Source of the DNA: Chamaecyparis obtusa
Lineage: Eukaryota; Streptophyta; Pinopsida; Cupressales; Cupressaceae
DNA length: 64,000 bases
Assembly (NCBI GenBank): GCA_027943335.1
Contig: BSBK01005139.1
Location: 496,001-560,000, forward strand
Reading direction: 5' to 3'
The stretch's first letter is position 1; every line of letters begins with the position of its first letter. This document shows positions 11,619 to 23,248 of the stretch, piece by piece. Made by a program: the position numbers and the translations under genes. The notes below the pieces were generated by a model, which worked only from the letters and a program-made list of their open reading frames with translations, was not told the DNA's origin and made no database searches.

Positions 11619-12881
11619 AGTGGTATCAGAGCTAGTTGGTCTTGTTTGGAGAAAGATTGGCGAAGAGATTGTGTGCAATTTGAGTTGCAAATCCATGTTA
11701 CTAAACTTGTGAAATTGTGGCCTAGTTGTTCATGCAAGGTGGCAAGTTACGATCTGACTTGCATACAACTCGGAGGTTGTCACAAGGTGGTCGGTGTTGG
11801 GTTTGTTGCAGAGGGTTTTCAAAGATCTTTAGAGATGTCTCTAAGAGGATTGAACCCTGGTGCAATTGCAAATCTCTGTGATGTGGTGGAAGTAAAGATT
11901 TTTGAAAGGTTTTCTCGGTAGGAAACGGATTTGTTGAGCCGTGTGGAGAACTAGGTTGATAACCTTGTGAAGGAAAGTATTGTTGAGATTTGTAAATCTT
12001 ACTAGAGTTGGAACATGCCAATCTGGAAGAAATTTGTTTGGCCTGTTAGAAGATTGGTCCAAGAGAGAAGACATGCGGAGGTATGTGAAATTAGTTTTGA
12101 TGTTTAGTTGGTGGAGTCTGACATGAAACTTATAGAGAAAATTGTGGTTGTTGCTGAGTTACCTATGCTTACTAACGATGTTGTTGACCTTGTTGAAGCT
12201 GGTGAGAAGATTGGTTTTCATGTCTAGTCAGTTGTGCCTAACATGGAAATTACAGAGCATCTAGTTTTGCCTAACTGGGTTGCTATTGATGAGGAGTTAC
12301 CTATTGTGAAAAACCTTTGTGATGATGGTGTTACTAAATTGCTTTTGTTCAATGCTAAGGTGCAGATGTTGTTTGTTGGTTGTAGACTTGAGTCACTGGT
12401 TGACAGTGATAAGTCTTGTGATGAGATTCTGAGATGGGATTCTTTCTTGATCCTTGGTGATGGGTTGAAGGCTCAGCTTGTTCAAGATGTTGGACATGTT
12501 GATTGGTTGAGTGGAAGATTGGTTCTCTTTCCTGTGATGGAGTGGAAACCTTTGGTGAAGATGAAGTGGAGTTGGTGTTGTTCAAATGTTCCCTTTGGTG
12601 AGAAAGTGTGGGACACACTTTTCTTTGTACCCTAGGAATCTGATATAGTGGCATTCTAGCTTCTTGTTTGGTTCCTTGTGATTTTCTAGCACTCAGTCGA
12701 GGAGGTGGATGAGCTCTGCATAGACATTCTTTTACTCAATTATTTGGGTGATAATTATTAGTCAAAGTTTGTTTTGCTTCACCGATGGAGCTCGGTGATC
12801 TTGGTGGTGATTCTTAGTTGGAAGTTCTGGTGGATCTCAGTGGATGATGGTCACTCGGTGACTTGGTGTTTTGTTGATCGG
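11619..12881 (+). other. Element E interior, unrecognised
   Basis: PBS, then Val/Leu/Gly-rich short frames on both strands. The longest plus frame is 12234-12635 (133 codons: repeated WLSGRLVLF- and KVQMLFVG-like stretches). No zinc knuckle, protease or RT motif is present. The recurring TTGGTGATG / GTTGTTG composition explains the open frames. Probably non-coding leader and spacer. Confidence 0.6.
11621..11632 (+). promoter_or_regulatory. Primer binding site of element E (iMet tRNA)
   Basis: TGGTATCAGAGC, complementary to the 3' end of plant initiator Met tRNA, two bases after the 5' LTR. Confidence 0.9.
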
Positions 12882-13692
12882 TGTTCAATTACCAACAGGG
12901 TCTCAGTGTTCATGTCTATTTCTCAGTCATTGAAATGGCTCAGTTGTTGGAGGACTCAGTCGCTGAAGGAAGCTCGGTCATTGAAGGAGACTTGGCATTT
13001 CTAGTGCTCGGTAATGCTTGTGGAGCTCAATTGGTATGTTTTCTCAATATATTTCCTGGCACTTGATAGTTTGGCTTACCGACGGGTGTTCTTGGATATT
13101 TGGGAGGCTAACTTGGTACATTTAATATTGGTAGCTGATGTCACATTCTCCTATGTGGATCTGGAGGCTGACATGTTAAATTTAATAATTGTAAGGTTGT
13201 TTGAGAGCCGAATTGTATTGCATTTAATATTTGTTTGTAGGAGTTAATTGTTTCATCCAGTTGACTTGTGGCTGAAGATTAGTATTTAAGAGGGTGCTTG
13301 GGTAGTTGTTTGGGGAGTAAGAGTAGAGATTTGGAGACAGAGAAGAGTTAGTAGCTTGCGATCTTAGGAACAAGAGGATTGCTTGGTGGCTTGCGAGCAC
13401 AATCTTAGATCTTTCTTGGAGTTCCTACTAGTGTCCTGTAGTGTTACAGACCTGGACTAGCTGAGAGATATGTTGGATCCTGCATGATCTTTTAGAACTA
13501 TTTCTTGCTTTGTAATTGGTCGTAACCAGGAAGGCCTTACATCCTGGCACATTGCATGTAATCAATTATGGATGAATAAAGATAGCTATTTTCTTTTAGA
13601 TCTGGTTTTGGTGTTGTGTTATTCCGTTGTGTTGGTGTTTGGCTGCAAGTGTGGAAAGTCCTTAACTGGGTCCTCCATACTTGACTGTGTCA
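12882..13692 (+). repeat. Element E 3' LTR
   Basis: Starts TGTTCAATTACC and ends ACTGTGTCA. TATTTAA at 13283-13289 and AATAAA at 13575-13580 correspond to the same signals in the 5' copy. Many single-base differences from the 5' LTR indicate an old insertion. Confidence 0.85.
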
Positions 13693-13914
13693 CATAAAAT
13701 TCCTAATTGAAGTTGAATATCTTCTCTTGGCATCATTCAACTTTTCACTAAGATAAGAAATTAGTCTATCTTCTTGAATCAACACTTCCCCAATTGCATT
13801 TCCACTCACATCACAATCCACTTGAAAAATTTTATTGAAATCAAGTAAGGCTAACACAAGTTTCTCAGTCACCTTCTTCTTCAACAACTCAAATCTCCTT
13901 TGTGCTCCACACAT
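13693..13914 (-). pseudogene. Element A RNase H domain, truncated
   Basis: Minus-strand frame with VTEKLVLALLDFNKIFQVDCDVSG (RNase H first Asp in the CDASG-type motif), GEVLIQEDRLISYLSEKLN and RRYSTS, the standard gypsy RT/RNase H junction and N-terminal RNase H. It is cut at the right edge of element E before the second catalytic residue, so the rest of RNase H and the integrase core are lost. Confidence 0.85.
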
Positions 13915-13924
13915 CCTCTAAGTA

Positions 13925-14810
13925 TTATTTTTTGTCCCCTCTCATTATCTCAGTCATAGGGTTACAAACCAAACTAAAATTTCTAATAAACTTTTGGTAA
14001 AAAATTTCCAATCCATTGAATGATCTCACTTCCCCAACACTTACAAGTGTTGGCCATTCTGTGATTTCTTTAACCTTCTCAAGGTCCATCTTTAATCCTT
14101 CTATAGATATCACAAATCCCAAATACACTATCTCTTCTCTCATGAAAGAACACTTCTTAATGTTCATCAAAAAATTCTCCTCCCTTAATATTTGCAACAC
14201 TTGTCTTAGATGCAGCAAATGATCTTCTTTACTCTTACTAAAAATTATAATGTCATCAAGATAAAAAATCACAAATTTACCCAAGAACTTATTCAATACC
14301 TCATTCATCAACCTCATGAAAGTACTCGGTGAATTATTCAATCCAAAGGGCATCACCAACCATTTATACATTCCTTCATTTAACTGGAATGTAGTTTACC
14401 GCTCATCTCACTCTTTGATTCTGATATGATGATATCCACTCTTCAAGTCTATCTCTGTGAAATATGTGGCTCCACTTAAAAAAATTCATTATATCATCCA
14501 TCCTAAGAAAAAGAAAATGGTACTTCACTATGATCCTATTAATGGCTCTAGAATCAGTACACATCCTCCATTCTTCATTCTTCTTTTGTGTTAATAATGC
14601 GGGTACTATACAAGTAATCAAACTCTCCCTTATCAAACCTTTCTTCAACAATTGTCTATTCAATTCCCTATTCTCTATTGGTGTCATCTGATATGCCACT
14701 TTATTTGGTAAACTCACTCTAGGAATTAGGCCCATGTAATAACTAATACTTCTCATAAGTGTAAATTCATCAGACACAGTATCTGAGATTATATCCTCAT
14801 ATTCATTCAA
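13925..14810 (-). pseudogene. Element A reverse transcriptase
   Basis: Two minus-strand frames (14403-14810, then 13925-14371) cover gypsy RT: LPNKVAYQM, WRMCTDSRAINRI, a frameshift near 14400, then LVMPFGLNNSPSTFMRLMNE, FYLDDIIIFSKS (the YLDD active site), VYLGFVIS and VRSFNGLEIFYQKFIRNFS. The motif order and spacing are those of Ty3/gypsy pol. Catalytic Asp residues are present but the frame is broken. Confidence 0.9.
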
Positions 14811-15453
14811 TAATTTATTTATTTCTTTAGATATTTTTCTACCAATTCTATATCAGACTTCTTAGGAATCAAAGCATAACACACATTATCATTTTTCAGG
14901 CCATCCAAGAATTTCCTTTCTTCAACCAAACAAACTCTAACACTAGTACAATTCTCATTCTTAATAGTCTCAACTAAAGGAAACAACTCTTGCTTCATCC
15001 CATTTGCAACAGTAGTATATCTATTCTTTCTCCCATCATGAAAATATTTTTTATCATACTAACAAGGTCTTCCCAACAAGATATGACACACATCCATAGG
15101 CTGACATCATAAAGAACTTCATCATGGTAAGATCCTATCTTTGATTTCACTAGGAATTGTTCACTTACCAGTACCTTATGGTCTTCCTTTATCCATGCAA
15201 TATAATAAGGATTTATATGCTTCAATCTCTGTAACTTCAATTTTCTCACTAGTTCTTCAGAGGCTCGGTTGTTTGAACTACCACTGTCAATAATCACTTT
15301 GCAACATATCCCCTCAACTATGCATCTTGTCTTGAACAAAATTCTCCTCAGCAATGACTCTTGGTCTGGTTCCTCATGATATAGGACTCTCCTTACCATT
15401 AAGGCTTCTCTATCTTTAGGCTGGTTCAATAGTTCCTTGGATTCTTCTTTCAC
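14811..15453 (-). pseudogene. Element A aspartic protease region
   Basis: The minus frame 14995-15453 contains CCKVIIDSGSSNNRASEELV, the retroviral-type aspartic protease DSG active site. The expected LLGRPWQYD-type C-terminal motif is read only after a frameshift near 15060. The segment 14811-14994 between protease and RT is frameshifted linker. Confidence 0.85.
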
Positions 15454-16616
15454 AAAAGCATTTCTTCCAGTTCTCTCAGTCCTCTTACTTGAACTTCCTT
15501 GGGTACATTCAAAGGATCAATTTCCTTCTCCTCCACACTTGAAGCAAGTTCCTCTGAACACTCTTTTGTCATCTTTTCTATAACTATGTGATCCACTTCC
15601 TCTCTGGAAATTTCTATCATCTCTTTGGTATGAATTCTCCTCTTTGAAATTTTCCTTTCCTTTACTATAATCTAAATAAGTTCTTCCACCACTGAAGTTC
15701 TTCCTCTAAAATATTCCACCTCTTCCTCTTTGTCTTTGCTCTTGTCTCTTGTTCAATTTATCCTAAGCTTTAAGGGAATATTGGTAAGCTTCATCCACAC
15801 CTTTCAATTTAACCAAAATGATCTCATCTTGACTAGATGTCTTTAATCCATTCAAGTACCTTGCAACCCTCTCAACATCATAATCAGTATGTCTAGATCT
15901 AATATCCAATCTATAGAACTCTTCGGTATACTTTTTCATACTAAAATCCTTTTGCTTTAGGTTTTGCAGCTTCCTAAACAAACTTACTTGGTAGTCAATA
16001 GGTAAAAACTTAGCTTTCAACATGTTCACCATCTTATCCCATGACTTAATTTTATCCTTTCCTCTTCTTTGTCTATCAGTCTGCAAATGTTCCCACCATA
16101 AGGATGCATGTCCTCTCAATTTCGTACAAGCATAATTTATTATCTTCATTTGTTCCTTCATAATCAAAGTATTTTTCTATCTTTGTGATCCAACCAATTA
16201 GTTCATCTGAATCCAACTTTCCATCATAATCAGGTGGATTAAAATGTTGTCTTTCATTAACCCTATTTAGGGCCTTTATAAACCTATCATCTCCTTGTTA
16301 AAGATTTGGTTGTTCTTCACCCTCTTCGGCTACCTCTTTAGTTCTTTCTTCCTCTTCATCACTCACATCTTCAATGTGGTGTCCTCTCCTTTGGGTTATT
16401 TCCATAGCTTCTAATCTAGTTACAATTTGTCACAACATATCCAACACAACTGGATCTACATCTCTCCTTCCACCTCTAGCATTTCCTCTACAATCCATCT
16501 TATGTGAATCCTCTACAATTGTAGGTCAAATAATCTATCTACCACCCCACAAAAAACCAATCCAGGACTTTGCAAGATTAGGAACCATTATCTTCCTCAA
16601 TAGAATAAAAAACTCA
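15454..16616 (-). pseudogene. Element A gag
   Basis: Minus-strand frame 15763-16167 with LRGHASLWWEHLQ, KMVNMLKAKFLP, KYTEEFYRLDIR and VARYLNGLK, the Retrotrans_gag capsid pattern. Further down, near 15560-15520, CFKCGGEGN then a stop and SFEC is a decayed CCHC zinc knuckle (His replaced by Asn). The N-terminal part, near 16190-16300, shows NPPDYDGKLDSDELIGW in broken frames. Confidence 0.85.
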
Positions 16617-16627
16617 CTCTAATACCA
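16617..16627 (-). promoter_or_regulatory. Primer binding site of element A
   Basis: On the minus strand TGGTATTAGAG, one base from the iMet-type TGGTATCAGAG, separated from the 5' LTR by the same 2-base AG gap as in elements C and E. Confidence 0.8.
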
Positions 16628-16629
16628 CT

Positions 16630-17389
16630 TGATGCAGTCAAGGATAGAGGGAACTCAAAGAGATTAGTCCAATCCTTGTAGAATGAGTAACACAATTAAA
16701 ACAATATAGAAAATACTTGAGAGAAATACAAGATAAAGTTTCTTATTATCAAGTAATCAAGTACAATGGGTCTGCTACATGAAATCCTACATTCTAGGCA
16801 TTAAGGCTTGCTTCATGAACCTTTTGTAGGTTATGTTTTTACACTATCTATTCTAAACTCAAGCTACTAATCTCTACATGTTCTCCCTTCTTCTATGTTC
16901 TCTGTGATGCCCCAGGGGATAAACTGCAAGAGTTATAAAGCCTTGTCATGCCTTAGGTCAGTCTAAGAAAGATTACATTTCCCAATAAGAAGAAAATGTA
17001 TTACAAATATAGGTCAAAAACTAAATCATAAGGATCTCCCTTCAATTGATGGAAAATGAATCGTGATCCCTCAAATAGGTTGACCAAAAATGTTATAATA
17101 TCGAGAAATGCACCATTAAGCTTCATCGATCGAAAAATGCCTTTGCAAGATTAGAAACCACAAACTAGCTGCAAAATGTGAAGAATGGTTCAGTCCCACT
17201 AAGAATTTATGAGATCTCATATGTAAAGCAACCAAATTAGATGGGAACCTAGGAGAAGGTTCAGAAAGAATCCACAAACGTGCCATAAGGTTCACAACTA
17301 CAAAGATCCAATTTGATTGAATGCTAAAAGTAACTTTGGGGGTTAAACTGAAAGGAAAATAAAAGACAAATATTTTTGGTTGATGCAAG
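16630..17389 (-). repeat. Element A 5' LTR, part 1 (interrupted by element B)
   Basis: Begins TGATGCAGTCAAGG and runs to ...GGTTGATGCAAG, where element B starts. It resumes at 35062 with ATTGCCAAG. Matches 9628-10421. Confidence 0.85.
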
Positions 17390-18911
17390 TGGTGCAAGAG
17401 CACCCATGGATTAATGGATTCAATCCTTTCTCATTTTTTTTGTAATCCCTCAGTGGCATGTGTGTGTATGTTCCACAAGGTTATGTTGACCACAGTGTGT
17501 AATCCAATAGGAATTGAAGGTCTAGATAGGTCCTAAGTCTTAGGCTATTGCAATCTTTGAGGCTTAAGTGTTCAAAGTCTCTAGCTTGGTTATTTCAATT
17601 TAGCTGATGTCATCATGATGTCATTGGGTCTAGGGTTTATTAGAGGTCATGTTAGGACCTAGTATGGAGTCTAGGTTAATCTAGGACCTAGCCAAAATCA
17701 TTTGTTTTGAAAAATGTAAAAGTTGTAAAAATGTTGCAAAAAAAAGTTGCTCGGACAACTTTGTCCAAACACCCTCAAATGCCCTAGGCGTTCCCTAATG
17801 AAAACCTAAGACAAACCTCAGCCTATTTAATCCAAATTTGAACCAAATCTTGAGGTTAGAGTGTCAAATGTATGGATCTTTGATTTTGGAGAGTTGAACA
17901 TTGTATGAGCTTTTGTGTATGTTTGTGATCAGTTAGTTGTAGAAGAATGTTTTGGATTGTAATATGAAATGAAATTAATGGAGATCTTAAATTAGTGTCT
18001 TTCCTTGCATTTTGTGTCATTATTTTAGGATTTTTTGTTTCTTAATTTCTTTGTTCTTCTTAAATACTTTGTGTTTTGTTTGTTCACTGGTTCAAACCAG
18101 GAGACTGTGAGAAATGGAGACCTAGCTCACTATCCCACTATTCAATCTATACATCCTCATGGGGATAGTTATTAGACTCCATGTACATATTCTATACAGA
18201 ATCATGGGCCCTAGAAAGGATGGGAAGAAATTTCAATGTCTTTCCCTAGGTGAGCCTATGGTGAGCCCGGCTAGGAAAGACTAAGCTATAGGAGTAATAA
18301 ATTGCACGGGTGTGCATGAAGCTACATATTGGGTATTGGAGGTTGAATACAAGGATATTTACAAGAACTAGTGAAGAGGAGAGGGTCTAACCAATCCATT
18401 TGGTTTCCCAATACTTGCAGACAAACCATGCATTCGGACTAGTCCTAAAACCCTCCCAAAACACTCATTTTTAGTCAGGGCATTGTACGGAAGGGTGGAA
18501 CCCTAAAACCTCAAAAATCCTTGAGAGGTTGGCTATTGAAGCAAGAATCCATAATTAAGTTGTATGGTCCTTTGATATGAATTGGGGGAAAAGTCTTATT
18601 TTCCTAGAATAGGAGACCTAATAGGGGCTCTTCCTTGTAGGTCTATTTTGTGAAGGATCTATGAGATCGGTAAAGGAGATGAATGAAGAAGGATTTCCAA
18701 GACTTCTAAATAGACAAATTAAACATATTTGATAACCTCCTCACCTCTGTAAGAGTTCATGTTTACATTGGAGATGGAAATCCCTTAGATGGCATTAAGG
18801 GACAACGAATGGGAAAGTTAGTGAAGCACCAAGAACTTAGCTAATCTTGGTAGTTGTTGCATGATAGCTGGGTTGGTTAATGGACCACGGGATCAAGCCA
18901 CAAAAGGAGAT
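17390..18911 (+). repeat. Element B 5' LTR, part 1
   Basis: Starts TGGTGCAAGAGCACCC. It pairs with 33413-34962 nearly base for base; one clear indel of about 29 bp near 17750 (a second AGTTGCTT-type segment is present only in the 3' copy). It contains CCTATTTAATCC, a weak TATA-like site, at about 17822. Interrupted at 18911 by element C and resumes at 28618. The frame at 18880-19089 spans the junction and is not a gene. Confidence 0.9.
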
Positions 18912-20548
18912 TAGTGCAGGGGCACCACGGACACTCAATACAACCATGAATACCAAGAAGACCTACAAGGCATCCAAAGAAGATCATAGAAATGGCATGC
19001 ACAAGCAAAGCTCTAAGGAGGTCAATTGGAAAGTATTGGAGCCTATAATGGCTTCAAAATCATGTAATGGACCAATGTGTTTGAAGTGAAAGGACCAAAA
19101 TATGATTATGTGAGAACCAATAGTGTCCAAGAGTAAAATTAAGTTTCTAGGAGTTTAGAATAGGTCAATGAATAAGTTTAAGGAATTAAAGGTCATTAGA
19201 TTGGAGTTTGGCATTCAAGAAAGTCATTTTCAGAGTATAAAAATTCAAATTTTGAATGTAAATGGATAGTTTAGTATTATGGAGGGAAGTTGATTTTTAG
19301 TGTCTAAAACCTTAAACTAATTCATCTAACTGAACAAAGAGGTTAGGGAAGTTAAGGGAAGGTCATTTTAATGAGAGAAGAATCCATTGTACAAAGAGAG
19401 ATTTGGAATAGTACAAACTGTTACAGGAAATAAAGGAAATCTCAAACTTTTGCAAAGTTGTGTGATGTTTTACATGATTGTAAATTGATAATCCAATTGA
19501 TATTGGTGTATAGATGCTTTAGGAGTCTTTCCTTACCAATTTCAAGACACTTTGGATGGATTTTGCATTACTTTGAATTCATTTTATTCTCTGTTATAGC
19601 ACTGTTACTGTTTCTTGGCTTAGAACTCATTATTTTGATAGGAAGTTAACAAAGGTGAATATCATTCCATGAAATTAAAGGCCTAACCTTCATGGAATGA
19701 TTATATCTAACATGTGCAAGTATGAATCTAACCAATGAAGTGCAGATAGTATGAAAAGGGGATGATCACTATTGAGTTGTTATAAAAAACACAAGGAAAT
19801 TGCTTGGTAAGGTATTGTAGTAGCCATTTGGCATGTGCAAGAGGTGTATCTGATGATTTGGATCATCTTATAATGTTTTTTAAAGGTGGATCAAGTGCCA
19901 ATTGAGCCTGGAAGTGATTGGAGAACACAAATTCAAGAAGCCCTAGATTTGAGGGTTTTGGGTGAGTAACTTGGTACTTTTGGTGTTGCAAGGGGGCTGA
20001 GTCTAATTTAATTGAGATTTATTCATTTGAAGTCATAATAAGACACTTTTGAGAGTATTGGTTCTTGAGAGTAAAGGAGACATATAGTTGCTTTGTTAAT
20101 TGGGCTTATTTTGTGCACTTTTATGGTCACAGTGTGTAGACAGTAGTACATGGTCCAAAGTAGTATATGAAATTCTTTTGATATGTTGTAGTATGGGAAA
20201 AAAGGTATCTGAAACAATGATCTATTTTATCAACCCTTTGTAATTTTTCAAAGTTATGAATCATTTACTGTCACTGCAGGGCTACTAGAAGGGGCTTTAT
20301 GCCTCTGACAACATTTGGAGAAGTTTGAAGAGTTGGGTGTGTTGGGTAGTGCTTGAAACCCAAAAACCACTTGAATCCATCCAAATTAAATCTAAAGACA
20401 CAAAATATACCACCATTGGTCATTTGGAGGAGTCTTGGTCAGGTTGAGATCCTTTGAAGAACTTGTGTACTTGGCAAGAGTGCATAAACCTCTCAAATTT
20501 ATAAACTTACCTTAGTTGATGTCATCCACCACCCTTACCTCTACATCA
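18912..20548 (+). repeat. Element C 5' LTR
   Basis: Begins TAGTGCAGGGGCACC (the 3' copy has TGGTGCAGGAGCACC, so TG has decayed to TA) and ends ACCTCTACATCA. Matches the 3' LTR on both sides of insertion D. Frames at 19458-19649 and 20023-20217 are LTR sequence, not genes. Confidence 0.88.
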
Positions 20549-20550
20549 AG

Positions 20551-20562
20551 TGGTATCATAGC
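20551..20562 (+). promoter_or_regulatory. Primer binding site of element C
   Basis: TGGTATCATAGC, one base from the iMet tRNA complement, two bases after the LTR end. Confidence 0.85.
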
Positions 20563-20702
20563 ATGGTAGGATTCCTTTGGGGTATTTTTGGAAGTGGTCT
20601 TGAGAACTTTGATAGTTTGGATCCTTAGTTAGCCCTTGGAGTTGAAGTATCCTTTGAGGAGAAGCCCTGAGTTGATCCACCTTATCTAGGAGATCAGGAA
20701 CC

Positions 20703-21660
20703 ATGTCTGAAGGAGAAGAAGATTTTACCACAAGGATGAAAAACATGGAGTTGGAAAGGATAGTAAGAGAGCAAGTGATAGATAACAAAAATTTAAAGGC
20801 AACATTGGAACAAAGAGAGAAGGAGAACAATGAGAAGGATAAGATGATGAGCACTATGATGGAGAGAATCTTAGCATTAGAGAAGAGAAGAAATAGAAAA
20901 GATGAGGAAGTAGAAGTTGGAGAAGAATAAGAAGTGCCCCAAGATGATGAACAATTAGATCCTAAAGATCTAAGGATGGTTAAGTTTGTAAAAGCCATAA
21001 AGATTGGAGATACAAGGGCAAGAGTAGATTTTCCTACGTATGGAGGGAAGATGGATGATGAAGAATTGATTGATTGGTTTAGTGCAGTTGAGAACTTTTT
21101 TGAATGTGAAGATGTTTAAGAAGGACAAAAGGTGAAGATTTCAAAGTCAAGGTTGAAGGGACATGCTCTACTATGGTGGGATTGTGTTCAGGCAAAAAGG
21201 TGGAAGAATGGGAAGTCCAAGATCACATCTTGGTATACCATGATGGATAAGATGAAGGAAAAAATTTTACCAAATGACTATAGGATGCAGTTGTATAAGA
21301 AGTCGAGGGATCTTAGAAAAAAGGATATGGATGTATAGAAGTACACTGAGGATTTCCATAAGTTGGACATTAGAGTGGGTCATGAAGAGATTGAAGAAAA
21401 TATTGCTAGGTACATGGGAGGACTGAGGTTCAATATTTAGGATGAACTTAGCCTTGGTCAGTTGAGGAATGTTACAAGTTGGCTATTAAGGTTGAAGAAA
21501 AGATAAAGAGAAGGCATGAGAGGAAATGAGGTACAAGAGGAGGTTCAAAAATGAAGGGAACAGGTGGTAGACGTAATACTAATTTTTAGAACAACAGTGA
21601 TAGAGATGAGGAAAAACCATGCACATCAGAGACAAGAGGAGGATATAGAGGTGGAAGAAT
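20703..21660 (+). pseudogene. Element C gag
   Basis: One reading phase with several stops. Codons from 20703 encode a coiled-coil-like charged stretch (MSEGEEDFTTRMKNMELER, KATLEQREKENNEKDKMM). After a stop come ARVDFPTYGGKMDDEELIDW and AVENFFECEDV. After another stop come SRLKGHALLWWDCVQ and KEKILPNDYRMQLYKKSRDL, the Retrotrans_gag capsid pattern, then YTEDFHKLDIRVG. It would form the virus-like particle. The start at 20703 is the first ATG after the PBS in this phase. Confidence 0.88.
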
Positions 21661-22262
21661 TGGAGGAAGAATAAGTGGAGTGTTCACAGGAAGGTGCTTC
21701 AATTGTAATGAAGTGGGTCACCAATCCTTTATATTTCCTAAGGGAAATGAGGAAAAGGGTAGAGAAAGAAGAGTGAACTTGGTAGAGGAAGAAACAAAGA
21801 AGGAAGAGCAGAAAGGACCCATTGAAATTCATCCAAAGGAAGGAGAATACTTATTGATGGGAAGAAGAATTCAAGAACTACATAATCCAAGCATTTTTAG
21901 ATTAACTTATTTGATCCAAGGAAAGGTATGCAAACTCATTATAGACTCAAGAGCAAGTCATAATGTAGTGTCTCATGAAGTTGTTAAGAACTTGACTTTG
22001 AAAACTTTTCCACCCTAGGCCATATTATGCAACTTGGGTGAATGTGAATCATAGTATGCTTGTTAGTGATCAAGTCATGATTGAATTTTCAATTGGAAGG
22101 TATAGGGATAGGGTATTGTGTGATGTCTTGAGTCCTATGAGTTGTGGATATTTGATTTTGGGAAGATCTTGGCAATGGTCTAAAATAGTTATCCATGATG
22201 GCTACATAAACAAATACTTAGTCCATCAACAAGGTAAGAGATATGAGTTCAACCATTGTTGA
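21661..22262 (+). pseudogene. Element C zinc knuckle and aspartic protease
   Basis: The frame 21680-22018 opens with CFNCNEVGHQSFIF, a CCHC knuckle whose last Cys is Phe, then VCKLIIDSRASHNVVSHEVV, where the protease DSG is DSR. A frameshift follows and 22038-22262 gives LVSDQVMIEFSIG, RVLCDVL and YLILGRSWQW, the C-terminal half of gypsy protease. Both key motifs carry substitutions. Nothing resembling RT follows. Confidence 0.85.
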
Positions 22263-22731
22263 AAAAACATTTTGAGCCTATAATAATGTGTTTTGGATAG
22301 GAGGTTAGTGTGCAGATGCAATTTGATACTAGTTGGAATAGCACTAAGAAGTTGTAGATTAAGGAAGGGCATGACGGTCCTAAGAAGAGTGGATTGTTGG
22401 GGCAGGACTTTGTGATGGTTGGGATAGTCCAATGTCCTATTAGAGGGAAGGTACATGAAGGTAAATTGGTGACAGGAAAAAGGCAAATGAAGTTTGATTA
22501 GGGGTCTCAAGAACAGACATTCAAGCAGCATCAACATTGTTCTAGGAAGGGACAGTCATACACAAACATTTTTTTCTCTAACTCTTGGTGTATGCATGCA
22601 GGGTCTTGGAAGACAAGGCAGGTTCCTCTAGGGAAATATTTCATCCGTGATTATCAGAGGTTACCATAGATAAGTAGTTGGCATCAAGAAGACAACTCTT
22701 GGGAAAAGATTTTCATTAGAGAAGGGGAGTA
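22263..22731 (+). other. Element C region after protease, with polypurine tract
   Basis: About 470 bp where the pol gene of an autonomous element would begin. Frames are broken (YFIRDYQRLP near 22640 is the only clear peptide) and unrecognised. The last 14 bases, AGAGAAGGGGAGTA (22718-22731), form the polypurine tract before the 3' LTR. Confidence 0.6.
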
Positions 22732-23248
22732 TGGTGCAGGAGCACCAAGGACACTCAATACAACCATGAAGACCAAGAAGACCTACAAGGCATCCAAAGA
22801 AGATCAAAGGAATGGAATGCACAAGAAACTCTCTAAGGAGGTCAATTTCAAAGTATTAGAGCCTATAATGGCTTTCAAATCATGTAATGGACCAATGTGT
22901 TTGAAGTGTCCAAATATCCTTAAAAGGACCAAAATATAATTGTATGAGAACCAATAGTGTCCAAGAGTAAAATTAAGTTTCTAGGAGTCTAGAATAGGTC
23001 AATGAATAAGTTTAAGGCATTAGAGGTCATTAGATTGGATTTTGGCATTCAAGAAAGTCATTTTAGTAGTTTAAAAATTCAAATTTTGAATGTAAACGAC
23101 TAGTTTAGTATTATGGAGGGAAGTTGAGTTTTAGTGTCTAAAACCTTAAACTAATCCATCTAACCGATCAAAGAGGTTATGTAAGTTAAGAGAAGGTCAT
23201 TTTAATGAGAGAAGAATCCATTATACGGAGTGATATCTGGAGTAGTAC
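22732..23248 (+). repeat. Element C 3' LTR, part 1
   Basis: Begins TGGTGCAGGAGCACC and matches the first 0.5 kb of the 5' LTR until AGTAC at 23244-23248, where insertion D starts. Confidence 0.88.

Larger units (their letters stand above)
10808..13692 (+). mobile_element. Non-autonomous LTR element E inside element A
   Basis: Two direct repeats of equal length (10808-11618 and 12882-13692, each 811 bp) flank a 1.26-kb interior with no recognisable gag or pol. The first LTR is followed, after a 2-base gap, by TGGTATCAGAGC (11621-11632), the initiator-Met tRNA primer binding site. The flanks do not form a good target duplication (CTTCA against CATAA), and the host integrase region is missing between them, which suggests a deletion or an inter-element recombination at this site. 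Size and lack of coding fit a small LARD-like non-autonomous element. Confidence 0.85.

Noticed and set aside
11592..12635. Possible gag of element E
   Set aside because: No capsid pattern or zinc knuckle in any frame; composition-driven open frames.
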